Origin: Avena insularis
Lineage: Eukaryota; Streptophyta; Magnoliopsida; Poales; Poaceae
DNA: 64,000 nt
Assembly (NCBI GenBank): GCA_023614405.1
Contig: CM042684.1
Span: 532,378,682-532,442,681, forward strand
Reading direction: 5' to 3'
Notes under the pieces: generated by a model
What the model was told of the DNA's origin: nothing
The model's database searches: none
The model's input: the letters and a program-made list of their open reading frames with translations, nothing else
Position numbers and translations under genes: made by a program
Shown here: piece after piece, positions 32,217 through 43,256 of the stretch
Numbering within the stretch: the stretch's first letter is position 1
Layout of the letters: each line of letters begins with the position of its first letter

Positions 32217-34110
32217 CTTAGGATCTACCTGGAACTAGTTATGTGAACTATATGCTTGTGGAAGTGTGGAACTATGTGGGCTACTACCTCTGTTCCATAA
32301 AAAAAAGGCCTGCAATTTTTGTAAAGTAAGATGTAAAGTTTGACCAAGACTATTGAAAAATTTGTTCAAAATTATAATACTACGTAAATATAATATAAAA
32401 TGTATATTGCCGTGTATCTAATGGCATGATTTAGCATGGTACCTATTGATAGTTTTTTCTGAAAAAAATAGTTAAACCTTACATTGTTTGACTTTAAATA
32501 ACTTTATATGTGTTATTTTCAGTTGTCGCTTGTCGAACTTCTGAGCTAGAGATGGTGTGGCTCACGGGTGCATATGAACCTATTATAAAATATTTTAAAA
32601 AAATAAAATTTCAAAAAATTGTGAAAGAAACTTTTTTGTTGGATATCCAGATATTCTATGTTTGTACATAAGTTTTCTAGAGAAAAAAGTATTTTAAAAA
32701 ATTGTCAATGAATAGTCATATTGAAGCATCGAAATTTATCTTTTTACATTGGACATAAAAAATAATCTTTTTCGCCAACAATTTGTGTGCCTACTTTCAT
32801 TGAACCGGATGTATATACAAACATTTTTTCTGAATATTTTAACATTTCAAAATATGTTTTCAAAAAATCAGTTCATTTGCAGTTTGTGAGCCGAATTGGA
32901 TTTTCGGTAGATGTATGTGTTTCACTATTTGGAGGCCACCTTATAGTGCTCGTAACGTACTGAAGGATGCACATATTCAAAACTCCGGGCCGTCCAATGT
33001 GGAAACAAGGTCAGCCTTACAGCAACTCTAAACCCGTAAGAACGCGAAACCATATAAGAACTTTTTTTTTATGGTTCCCGCGAGAAAACTGTCCCTAGAA
33101 TCCCTTATAGTTTCGAAAATCGTAAAATATAATCGGTGCACCGCAAATTGCCACCGCGGAACGGTACTTCCTCGGTTTTCGCAAGAGACCCGAGCACCGC
33201 CTCCTTTTCCCGCGTGAGCCTTGGCGCGCTTAAGGTTTAGCTCTCACGCCTCCCACTTCCGCCGCCGTGGCCGCCACCTGAACATGATTTTGGTTTCTTT
33301 CGCCGCCCGAGGGCCGTCCCACATGTGCCGCCACTGTTCCCCGCAGTTTCAACCACGAAGCTCAGAGACCCAAGCAGTGGCGGAACTGCGCGGGAAGGTG
33401 GCCGCCATGGATGCCGCCGGGAGCTTCGATTCGGTCTCAGCGGAGCCATAGGCTCCCGTATTTGGCCACCCCTTCAGCCGAGTCTGCAGCCGCCTCGAGG
33501 AGTTGGATTCGGCCGCGTTCCGCTCGCCGCATCGGATTCGAAGGTAAAAACCCCTTCCGATGTTTCGTTTCGCTCGCCGCGTTCTGCTCTCCGCATCGGC
33601 CGCGTTCCATTCCGCTGCTATGCAGATGGATACGGACTTGACCCCGAGCGAGCAGCTCTTTCTTGAGGACTTGTCGTCCTCGGACGACTCGGACATTGAT
33701 TATTTGATCTTCGACGACGACATCGAGCAAATGATTCTCGTCCTTGTCGCTCACGAGGATGAGCGTAGGTGGAGGCCGAAGCGCCGAGGCTCGACCGGCG
33801 TCCACTTATGCATCCCGTGCAATCGTGCGCTAGGCCACGATATGCTCATGCACGATTATTTCGCCGAGTTACCGGAATATCCCGCCCATATTTTCCGTCG
33901 CCGTTATCGAATGCTTGTGAGCTGCTCGTGAAGATTGCAGAGGGTTGCAAGGTCAATAACCGTTTCTGCCGAATTGAATGGTTTTAGCGCCTAGTATGCG
34001 GTGTTCTGGTGGACTACACCAATGAGTACCTCCACATTGGTGAGGGCACAACTCTCGAGTGTATTCGTACGTTTGCCAAGACTATCATCCATGTTTTTGG
34101 TCTGGTTTAT
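32217..34110. repeat. Direct repeat flanking the gene island, left copy
   Basis: Collinear with 43257-45025 in the same orientation. Shared landmarks include AACTAGTTATGTGAACTAT, ATGGTGTGGCTCACGGGTGC, AACTCCGGGCCGTCCAATG and the Harbinger 5' end. The two copies bracket the kinase and ADNT1 genes. Confidence 0.8.
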
Positions 34111-34700
34111 CTCCGAGCTCCCAATAAAGAGGACATGAAGAGATAGGGCTCAAAATGAGAAGAGAGGTTGGGCGGATACTCAGTAGTATAGATTGTATGC
34201 ACTGAAAATGGAAAAATTATCCTATGTTATGGATAGTGCACCGGCTAGAGCCGTGATCCAACCATTGTTCTCGAAGCTGTGGCTTTGGAAGATATATGGA
34301 TTTAGCATTGCTTTTTTGGACTCCCGGGTTATCTCAATGACATCAATGTCTTGCAGAGGTCTCATCTTGTGAAGTGGAGATGCACCGGCTTGCAACTACA
34401 TTGTCAATGGTCATGCCTACACAATGGACTACTATCTTACCGATGGCATTTACCTCTCTTGGTCTACATTTATGAAAACCATCTTAAATCCCGCAACAAG
34501 GAAGCATGCTGAATTTGTCAAGGCACAGGAGACATGTCAAAAGGACATTGAAAGACCTTTTGGTGTTCTGCAAGCAAGGTATACTATTGTTCGAGATCCG
34601 ACTCTTTTTCTTGATAAGAAAACTCTCAACATAATCGTGAAAGCATATGTGATCCTCCACGACGTGATCATCGAGCACGAGTGGACTTCAATTTAGAGTT
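33018..34700 (+). mobile_element. PIF/Harbinger element, degraded (left copy)
   Basis: The 5' end lies after TTA at about 33015-33017, with a CAGCAACTCTAAACCCG start (GAGCAACTCTA in the right copy). The 3' end is probably near the TAGAGTTATTC stretch at about 34696-34706. It carries the transposase pseudogene. Its 5' flank is the same as that of the right copy, so both derive from one insertion event that was later duplicated. Confidence 0.65.
33560..34696 (+). pseudogene. Harbinger-type (DDE) transposase, broken
   Basis: Two pieces match the plant PIF/Harbinger transposase family. The N-terminal part (33560-33931) has an acidic DDSDIDYLIFDDDIEQM helix and the NRALGHDMLMHDYFAELP block. The C-terminal part (34424-34696) has the MDYYLTDGIYLSWSTFMKTI block, KDIERPFGVLQARYTIVRDP and the final VILHDVIIEHE helix. 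A frameshift near 33920, stops and missing stretches (34000-34420) remove most of the catalytic core. The C-terminal part contains one acidic catalytic position (KDIER) and the FGVLQ signature. It ends 160 bp upstream of the kinase start codon. Confidence 0.82.
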
Positions 34701-34859
34701 ATTCTACGAAGGGAGTACGCAGTTTTAAGCATTGTGCTCTTCGGTCTTAAATCTTTTGGTGCATGGTTGCACTCGTATCCATCCATGCTCACCTCTCTTT
34801 TTCCTCATTGCATATGAGCCGGGCAAGCAAGAGAGGGGCCCCAAATTAAGCATCCGTCC

Positions 34860-37103
34860 ATGGAGCAGCTCCGTCAGGTGGGCGAGGCCCTCGGCGGCGT
34901 CGCGGCCCTCATGGCCTTCCACCACGAGCTCCGCGTCAACCCGCGCCAATGCCGCCTCCTCGCCGACGCGTGCGCGCTAGCTTTCGACGCCGTCGCCGCC
35001 GAGATCCGCGCCCACCTCCGCTTCGACGACCGCCTCGTCGGCAGGTGGAGGCCCCTCGAGTCCCCGCTCCGCGAGCTCCACCGCGCCGTCCGCGACGCCG
35101 AGCACTACATCCGCCACTGCCTCGGCGACACGCACGGCGGCGGCGGCAACAGCAACTGGTGGGGGCGCGTGGCCGTGGCCACGCACGGCGCCGAGTGCGT
35201 CGAGCTGCACATGCACAACCTGCTCTGGTGCGTCGCCGTCGTGCTCGAGGCCGTCGAGGCTGTCGCGGAGGCCGCCGCGTCGCTCGACCCCGAGGAGCTC
35301 GCCCGGCAGCGGGTGCTTTTCGCCCGGGACTACGACAAAGACCTCCTTGATCCGGCTCTCTTCCGGCGAAGCAAGGTCGGCATGGCATACCTGGCCACGC
35401 AGGAGCTCGCCGCCCGGATGGACACGGCGTGGAAGGAGGACAGATGGTTCCTCTCCCACCTGCTCGACGAAATGAAACAGGGCTCGTCCAAGCCGTTGTC
35501 GCGGCACGAGCACCGGCTCGCCGATCTCCTGTCCGCGCCGCGCGGGAAGATGCACCCGGCGTCCGCGCTCCTCTCCGGCGGCGACTTCCACGTACGGAGG
35601 CGCCTCTGGGGAAGCCTCAAGGACGCGCAGTGGATGGGGGAGGCCATGGCGTTGAAGCACTACATCGGGGTGGAGGCGGACGAGGCCGCGGCCGGCGCCG
35701 AGATCGCGCTGCTCACCTCCGTGGCGCACCCGAACGTGGCGCACTGCCGGTATTGCTTCCACGACGAGGAGAAGCGGGAGGTGTTCCTGGTGATGGACCA
35801 TCACATGAGCAAGGACCTCGGATGCTACCTGAAGGAGGTGACCGGCGGCGGCAAGCGGACCCCGCGCGCGCCGCTCCCGCTCGTCATCGTCGTGGACACC
35901 ATGCTGCAGATCGCGCGCGGCATGGAACACCTCCACTCAAAGCATATATACCACGGTGACCTCAACCCGTCCAACGTGCTCGTCAAGCAGCGGCACAGCG
36001 CTGCCGACGCGTACGTGCACGTCAAGGTCGCCGGGTTCGGCGGTCACTCAGCCGCCGCCGCCGCGACCAACCCAGGCCGGAAGGCGTCGGCGTCGCACGC
36101 AGCCGCCGGCGCAAACGCAAATGCCAATGGCGGCGTGAACCCGTGCATCTGGTACGCGCCGGAGGTGCTGGAGAACGAGGAGGCTGCGGCGGCGGCGACG
36201 CGCACGGAGAAGGCCGACGTGTACAGCTTCGGCATGATCTGCTTCGAGCTGATCACCGGCAAGATCCCGTTCGAGGACAACCACCTGCAGGGGGACAACA
36301 CGAGCAAGAACATCCGCGCGGGCGAGAGGCCGCTGTTCCCGTTCCAGGCGCCCAAGTACCTCACCGGCCTCACCAGGCGCTGCTGGCACGGCGACCCGGC
36401 GCAGCGGCCGGCGTTCGGCTCCATCTGCCGCGTCCTCCGCAACGTCAAGCGGTTCCTTGTCTTGAACCCGGAGCAATCCGACGCGCCGGCGCCGGCGCCG
36501 GCGGTGGACTACCTGGACATCGAGGCGATGCTGCAGAGGAAGCTCCCGGCGTGGCAGCAGGGCAGCGCGGCGGCGCCGCGCGTGGCTGACGTGCCGTTCG
36601 AGATGTACGCGTACAGGGTAATGGAAAAGGAGAAGGGCAAGGCGCCGGCGATCCTGCACATCTCCGACTCCGGCAGCGACGGGAACTCGCTGTGCGGTGA
36701 CGAGAGCGTCCACAGCGGCGCGACACTGCCGGACATCTCCGAGGCGGCCTCGCCACCCATCACATGGTCACGGTCGCTGTCGGCGCGAAGCGGCGGCGGC
36801 AAGATGGCGCCATCGTCGCCACGCAGGCCGGTAGGCAAGGTGACCACCCCCAAAGCAGGTAAGTGAGATTGTAGCGACGTACGTCGCTCCTTGGACGTCG
36901 CCGATGATGCTGATAATGGCGCGGCTGCAGGTCCACCGCAGAAGTCGAGGTCGATGGGAGTGGTTCGGCAACCGCCACCAAAGCTGCAGGTCATCCGACG
37001 AACTCCGAGGATAATGTCCGAAGGGCAGCTGCAAGCCGCCGTGATTCCACAATCCCGACGGCGTGTCAAAGGTGGTCACGCGTCAGACTCGGAATTAGCC
37101 TAG
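34860..37103 (+). CDS. DUF1221-family protein kinase-like protein (probable pseudokinase)
   Basis: The model is join(34860..36858,36931..37103), 723 aa. The 72-bp intron has a GTAAGT donor and CAG acceptor and is phase 1; reading through the donor would stop at 36866. The N-terminal 230 residues are the plant DUF1221 region (MEQLRQVGEALG, HNLLWCVAVVLEAVE). The kinase-like domain follows, with ALK at 264-266, HGDLNPSN at 365-372, GFG at 392-394 in place of DFG, APE at 433-435, DVYSFGM and CW-x3-P-x2-RP. The glycine loop is poor and the Mg-binding Asp is absent, so catalysis is doubtful; as I recall, HGDLNPSN and GFG are shared by the family. An Ala/Asn-rich insert (about 397-425) lies in the activation segment, and the tail is basic and Ser/Pro-rich. 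The GC-rich CCATGG start context follows Harbinger debris. Cytosolic by absence of signal or TM segments. The role is not known. Confidence 0.92.
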
Positions 37104-37709
37104 AAACGCAAATGCTGTCTTCTCAGGACTCTTTCCTCTGTTACGGCAAATATATTCATATTGAAACCTGTAGTACATGAATTTCAGAAGTAGAGCAACT
37201 AAGATTCAATGGCATTTCATCAGCGTGGCTGTAAACAATCGGATCTTTAGTGTCTATATGTTTGAAAACAAATAAAACAGGCAAAGGGAAATTTCAGACG
37301 GGTGTCATGAACATAATGTTAGTATAACAACAGCAACAGCGGTCAAACTAGACATGCATCACAGAGTGAAACAAAGGTGAGAAAAAATCATGAAAATCAA
37401 CTATTAGCAGCACACAGCATGCAAGCTTATGTTTCAATCTCAATACATGGTTCCTCACTGAATAAGACTTTGTGAGTTAGGCAAATGCTTAATGCTTTAC
37501 AGCCAACTTATTATTTCCCCGAGAGTGCGCAGCAACAATTAGGATCTGGAACCAGTAGTAGGATATATCGACAAGGGCTGAGAGGGCCTTATGCTGAATG
37601 GAGCCTCGGTCCTATTGTCCTTCTACTCCCCTGCCTAACAAAAAAAAGGAACTCTCAACACCTACAAAAATAGAAGTTGATAACTGCCAGGACGACTAAG
37701 TCCACTTCT
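37104..37709. other. Convergent intergenic region between the kinase and ADNT1
   Basis: The roughly 600 bp hold the 3' ends of two convergent genes. AATAAA-type polyadenylation signals are visible on the plus strand near 37270 (ACAAATAAAACA). No further gene was recognised; the open frame at 37485-37673 has no family resemblance. Confidence 0.6.
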
Positions 37710-40700
37710 TCAGTCTATCCTCATCTCTACTCCTAGAACATCCTTCACAGCCTCGTACGTGACAAAAGCAATGGCGATGGAAGGCACCACCTGAAGAGAC
37801 AAGGCAGGGGCAGCAAGTTGGAAACAACCCATATTCAGATAAATAGGAAACTCAGACATTTGCACATTTTTTTCATCACAAACATTACCTTCACTGAGTT
37901 GGGCACAAGACCCTTGTACAAAGCACCAAATCCTTCGTGGCGAACAGTCTTCCTAAATGCATCAATCATACCATTGTACTGGAGAGCCGCTTTGCCTTCT
38001 CCAGTAACAATAGAAGCAGCATGATTCCAACCAACCATCTGCATCCTTCTCCTGACAACATCAAGAGGGTATGCCACGGTCTGCCCTATGGTTCCAGCCA
38101 CAGCTCCACATCCAAGCCTTGTGACTACATGCAACTCATTATTATCTGCAAGTCCAAATGCATTTGTACGGAGGACCCAGTCCTTCAGAGACTCGTACAC
38201 AGCAAAGTTAAGGCCAACATAAGGGACCTGCAAGAAGAAAAAGAAAGTATAAAGTGTTTAAGCACCCAACAGCAGGGCATATCACATTAAGATTATTACT
38301 AGTTAAGAGGAACCTACAACTCCAATCACTGATGGAAGCCACCCTCTGTATAAAGCACGGAAGCCTTCTTCACGGTACACTGTGCCCAATGCATGGAACA
38401 TACCACGGTACTGGTAAGGAGACTTATCTGTCTGCACATGTGATGTCATTCTCCATTAAAATAGCATATGGAATGAAACATAACAATGTGATAACTTATA
38501 TTCAACTATCCAAATTCAGAATATTGTAATGACAGAAAGCTTGAAAACTAGGCAGTACCTGAACAGTAATCCTACCCCTGACCATATCCATGGGATAAGT
38601 AGCAGACATGGCTATGATACCAGCACAGGCTCCAGCTCCAAGGCGCAAGATTGGACTAAGCTGAGCACTCTCTGTTCAACATAGTTAACATGTGACAAAA
38701 TGTTGAATCCAGAGATTTCATTTATATCTATAAATACATCACAAGAATCCCTCAAAAAAAGTATGCAAGGTAGTCAAATATGAATTCTTTAGTTGTCGTG
38801 AACAAGAATAAGTTCAGTCTGATATTGTACAAAGGAAGCGCTTGACGTATGTAAGCGCAAATTCAATAGTGCTCATCCTGGGGGATGTTTTGGTTTCCAC
38901 ATTTGGTGAGTATCAAGCTATGGATTATAAGAAGGGGAAATTTTCATGTTCAGTTTGGGTGAGCACAAAGCTTCATTTAGGCCTCAAGCAATGACAGAAG
39001 TTGGCGTTGACGCAAACCATGACTGAGATGTAGAAGGCCATATAGGTTAAGAAAGTAATGTTGTGCATATGAAAAATAAATACTACTGTAACACAGAGTT
39101 CACACTTTACTGTGACTATCTCTGCATCCACTTCGTAAATTTTTCACTACAAAGACAATACAGTGGTTGGATTTAGATGAAATCAATTCAATATAAGATT
39201 AGATAGAAGAAAGTAACTGGAACAGTTTCATGACTTGTAATAGTTGATGGATAGGCTATCAATGCTAAGAGGTGGCAAATTCAACATAAGATTAGAGAGA
39301 AGAAAATAACTTGAACAGTTTCATGACTTGTAGTAGTTGATGAATAGGCTAACAATGCTATGACGTGGCAACCCTGAGTTCAGTGCACGTTATAATTATT
39401 CACACAAAAATGACAAAGCAGGTATAGCTGTCATTGTAGACATGATAAGACACCAGAATCAAGTATGGTACAACAGTATGTCATATATCCACTTCTAAAA
39501 AATGAAGATGCAGAACTCACAAGAACAACCTGTGTAATAAGAATAAGGGAAAGGAAGAAGACATACCATCCCCAGTCTGTTGTCGGTAAAGATACAGAAC
39601 ACCCCTGCAAAAAGAATACCGAAAGGAAATAACACCTTAAATATTGTTAGATGAAAACATGAGCAAGTCAATAGGTCAAACTGAAATGCTCCTAACTAAT
39701 TTCAGGTCAAAACAGATTCATCATGCAACAAATAGAAGTTCTGCAAAGTGCAAAACCACAAATAACTAGGTGGTAGCACAAGAATCAGTTTTGTAAGGCA
39801 AGAGTAATTGCAAATAAGAACACACCTTGATGCTTGTTCGTAGCTGAAGAACTTCACAGCAGAATTTGGGACAATCCTAGCACAATTAGTCCCATTGCCC
39901 TTAAAGAGTCCACGAAGGCCTTCGGTTCTCCATATATACTTCAGCCCTTGAACTGTACCATTGTACTTGATACTGTGAGGATTTTGAACCTGTGTTAAGA
40001 AAGGTTACATAAGTCAGAAGTCCAACACAACGATTTTAACCAAACCTTCCCTATTCATACAAAGTACAGACATAGACAATTTTAGTACCAGAAGTATTGG
40101 TGTCCAGCAACAAGAGCAACCCCCGACTACTTTAAGTGTTGTTATTCCGGGGTTATTCAGAACTAACAGGCTAGTTTTAAGTTCCTCCAGAAATTCAACA
40201 TGGTCCTATAATTGCTACAGATGCTTACAAATAGCTATAAGATAAACTATGGTTTGGTTTATAATAAAGAGACCATATCTTTTTTTTTTGTGAAACTTAT
40301 AAAGAGACCATATCAAATACACTAATATGGTGGATATGTATATTTTCATCATATCTATGTTAGTATAATATCAAATAACAGAAGAAACTACTGACACAAA
40401 CAAATAAAATATAACTATTAATTTAGCCAAGTAATATCGATGCCATACTACATGGTAAACAGAACAACGTAGCCAAAACTTAAGCAAAGACAAACCTATC
40501 AATAAAGCTAAATCAAAACATGCGATAAGATAAAGCGAAACCAAAACATAAGTAACTGACCTGAAGCAGGATCTTCAATCGCTCAAGTGGAGCAACAGCA
40601 GTCCTTGATCTGTAAGAAACAACAAAGTAAACAATACGCATAAGTATACATAGCAACCATATCCATGACATCAGTAATCGGTAAGTATTCTTTTTGTTGA

Positions 40701-42396
40701 AAAGCAAAAGAATATGCATAACGTAAGTACTTAAGTAATTTAGTTCATAACATTTTGTGTCAGTATCAAGTATGCAATGCTCCCAAGTGGTCAGTAAAGA
40801 AAAAGAGAATAATAAACCCAGCTTTGACTTCAGGAAACTATAACATTTGGTAGCTACCCAAGGATGAAAAGATCAACTCGCCATAGTATGCTACCAACTA
40901 AAATACTATGACATTACATCAAGTAGCCACAGTTATACAATCAGAGGCTTGCTTTAGCATTTACTAATGAAATTCCATGACATCACAAGAATCACAATAA
41001 AAATGATCAATACATCAAATACAGAATGCACCAGTAACAAACCAAACCACAGATGATAAACAGGTATCAACATGTAAATGTAGATTCTTAAAGTCAGTGA
41101 TGAATCGACATTTCATAAGGCAAAAAGTGGTAGTTTCAGCTTTGGCTTCAGCCAATGGTAACAAAATTTGATAACTACCGAGTAACAGGCAAGGAAGACA
41201 AGATCAACTAGTCGTTGTCTAGTACACTAACAAAATATATAGCATTGCATCAGGTAACCCAGATAGGCACTTAATGGTTCAGCTTTAGCCTTTAGATGAT
41301 GGGATTTCATGACATCATGAAGAACCTTAATAGTTAAGAATATATGACAATAAAGAATGCAGCAATAATTAACACCTTAATTAAAGAATGCACAAGTAAT
41401 TACGATCCCGGAGCATAAAGCGGCCAAAAAAAGATCCCGACAGATAAAGTCTGTGGTGAATCTGTTTATTTTAGGGTCGGTGGGTTTGGGGGCTTAGTTA
41501 CTGGCCGAACAAAACATGGACATCAAAATGCCCAGCTCTCCAATTAAACGAACTAATTGTGCAGAATAGAAGTCGTAGCAATTTAATAACAATAAGAGAT
41601 AGAAATATATAAAGTGGAGACTGAAATGACAATAACATATATATAACCCCAATGAACGTTTATGTCTACACGAGACCCCAATGTCTACTACTACTAGGGT
41701 TTAAGTGTCAGCAAACTGATCCAAGCAAAACTAATTTAGATTAATAAAAAATGTTTTAGAGCAGAATCTCTGTGACACGTTGGAGATCACGGCTCGATCA
41801 TGCGTGTAATTCTCGGGGGAATGGTTCAGATCATAGACCAAATTAATCCATCAGATGCGAATTGTAATCCTGACGCGCCATCCGAAGAGTTCAGGTGACG
41901 AGATCTGAGTGGCGCACGGCGAGGGTTTAAGCGCCTGGCACAGATCACCCACCAAACTCCATGCATCAAATGATGTCGGATGCCAAGGCGAATCGCACGC
42001 TTATCACTGGACCCGATCACGTCCATCGAGAAACCTCAATTGCCACGGGGGGCGCAGCGAATCCGGCACGGGGCAAGCACCAATCTATTAATAACAGACG
42101 AAATCGCGGCAGAATTCCGTCGCATCTGGGAGCCGCCACGCGGTTTGCGGTACGAGCACGGCGAATTCCAAGCGAAGGCAGACAACGAGAGGGAGGGAGG
42201 GAATGGAGAGCGGATGGGAGGGGACTCACAGTCCACCGGCGACGCCTCCGGCGAAGAGCGACTTGCAGACGGTGAGGACCTGGTGTCCGGGCCCCTTGAC
42301 CCCCTCGCGCGCGAGCTTGGCCTCCTCCGCCAGGTTGACGATGGTGTTGACGGCCGTGTCGCCCCTGCTCTTGCCCACCACGTCCTCCGATGCCAT
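37710..42396 (-). CDS. ADNT1: Mitochondrial adenine nucleotide transporter (ADNT1-type carrier)
   Basis: Inner-membrane mitochondrial carrier family protein; Arabidopsis ADNT1 exchanges cytosolic AMP (or ADP) for matrix ATP. The 8-exon model is complement(join(37710..37790,37889..38227,38318..38431,38559..38671,39567..39604,39826..39989,40561..40609,42230..42396)), 354 aa. All introns are GT-AG, and the phases fit and sum to a complete frame. The three carrier signatures P-x-[DE]-x-x-[KR] are PLERLK (63-68), PMDMVR (166-171) and PLDVVR (269-274), one per repeat. Other hallmarks are FAGGVAGG near the start, GNGTNCARIVPNSAVKFFSYEQ, and GFGALYKGLVPNSVK near the end. The start MASED at 42396 and the length match the family. 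No frame damage was found. Intron 1 is long (1.6 kb, 40610-42229). It converges with the kinase gene. Confidence 0.95.
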
Positions 42397-43256
42397 CTCC
42401 CCTCCCCTGCCCGCGCGCTAACTAAACCCCCCTCTCGCCGCCGGCCCGGATCGCGCCCGCCCGCCGAGGAGGAGGAGGCGGCGGCGGGTTTGTTGTCCTG
42501 GGGGTTTTGGCGGCGGCGGCGGCGGCGGCGGCGCGGGGTGAGAGGGCGTGCGTGCGGGTGCGGCAGGGGAAGGCAAGTGGTGGGGGACGACAGGGGAGGT
42601 GGTGGTGGCTATTAACCCATTCCCGGCGCCTCGTTGCGCTATTAGCGCCAAAGCTGTTACGCCCACACAGCTAACCACATTCCTACCAGCCACTGCGGAT
42701 GGGCCCGACCAATAAGCAGTACCCATGTGTCAGCGTAATCGGTACGGCTCTTGCGTGTGCGCGGTACGTTCCAGGTGGGACTGCTAATTAGCGGGAGGCC
42801 TGGGGAGGGTCGATCCGGGCCGTCCATGCTTATCCTCACCTGGCGTCAGCCTCGAGATGGGCGAACCGGGCCCCGCGTGTCGGCCAACGAATGGAGCGTA
42901 TTAGCGCGACAGGTCGGAAAGCGAGAGCAGCTTAACGGAAACCTAGATCCGTCGTCGCGACGGAGCTGAGCTGATCTGATCAGGACGCCTGCTTTTCCCC
43001 GCGCGGCCTGCTGGGCTCCGATCCCATCGCACGTCTCCGGCCCTCTATGCTCTTCAATATTCTTATCTCTTCCTTTGATATTTTTACTCCCTAATAACTC
43101 ATATAAATACTAAATTGAATATATAAATTATGGAGAGGGGGTGTGACTGGGAACACTATACTAAAAAAAGAAAATAGCTGGGGTCTCCTCATGTGGGCTA
43201 AAAATCGCTCAAGCTGGAGCTCATATTGGAAGGACGAGTGAAGATGCTCTAAACAT
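42397..43256. other. ADNT1 promoter region and spacer
   Basis: GC-rich up to about 43000, consistent with a grass housekeeping promoter, then AT-rich. No gene was recognised; the short frames here are compositional. Confidence 0.6.
42509..42533. repeat. GGC trinucleotide repeat in the ADNT1 leader/promoter
   Basis: About eight GGC units (CCG/GCC on the ADNT1 strand) lie 110-140 bp upstream of the ADNT1 start codon, within a GC-rich 5' UTR/promoter region. Confidence 0.8.

Noticed and set aside
31831..32238. 135-codon plus-strand frame
   Set aside because: Gly/Arg/His low-complexity sequence in transposon-like DNA; open in several frames.
32217..32320. A TACTACCTCTGTTCCATAAAA stretch considered as a Stowaway MITE
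   Set aside because: Start resembles Stowaway, but no matching 3' terminal repeat with TA duplication could be placed confidently.
34977..35936. 319-codon minus-strand frame opposite the kinase
   Set aside because: Antisense shadow of a highly GC-rich exon; the plus frame has clear kinase and DUF1221 motifs.
36048..36713. 221-codon minus-strand frame opposite the kinase C-lobe
   Set aside because: His/Arg/Val-rich translation typical of an antisense GC-rich shadow.
41980..42615. 211-codon plus-strand frame over ADNT1 exon 1
   Set aside because: Shadow of ADNT1 exon 1 and its GC-rich leader; the minus strand encodes the conserved carrier N terminus.
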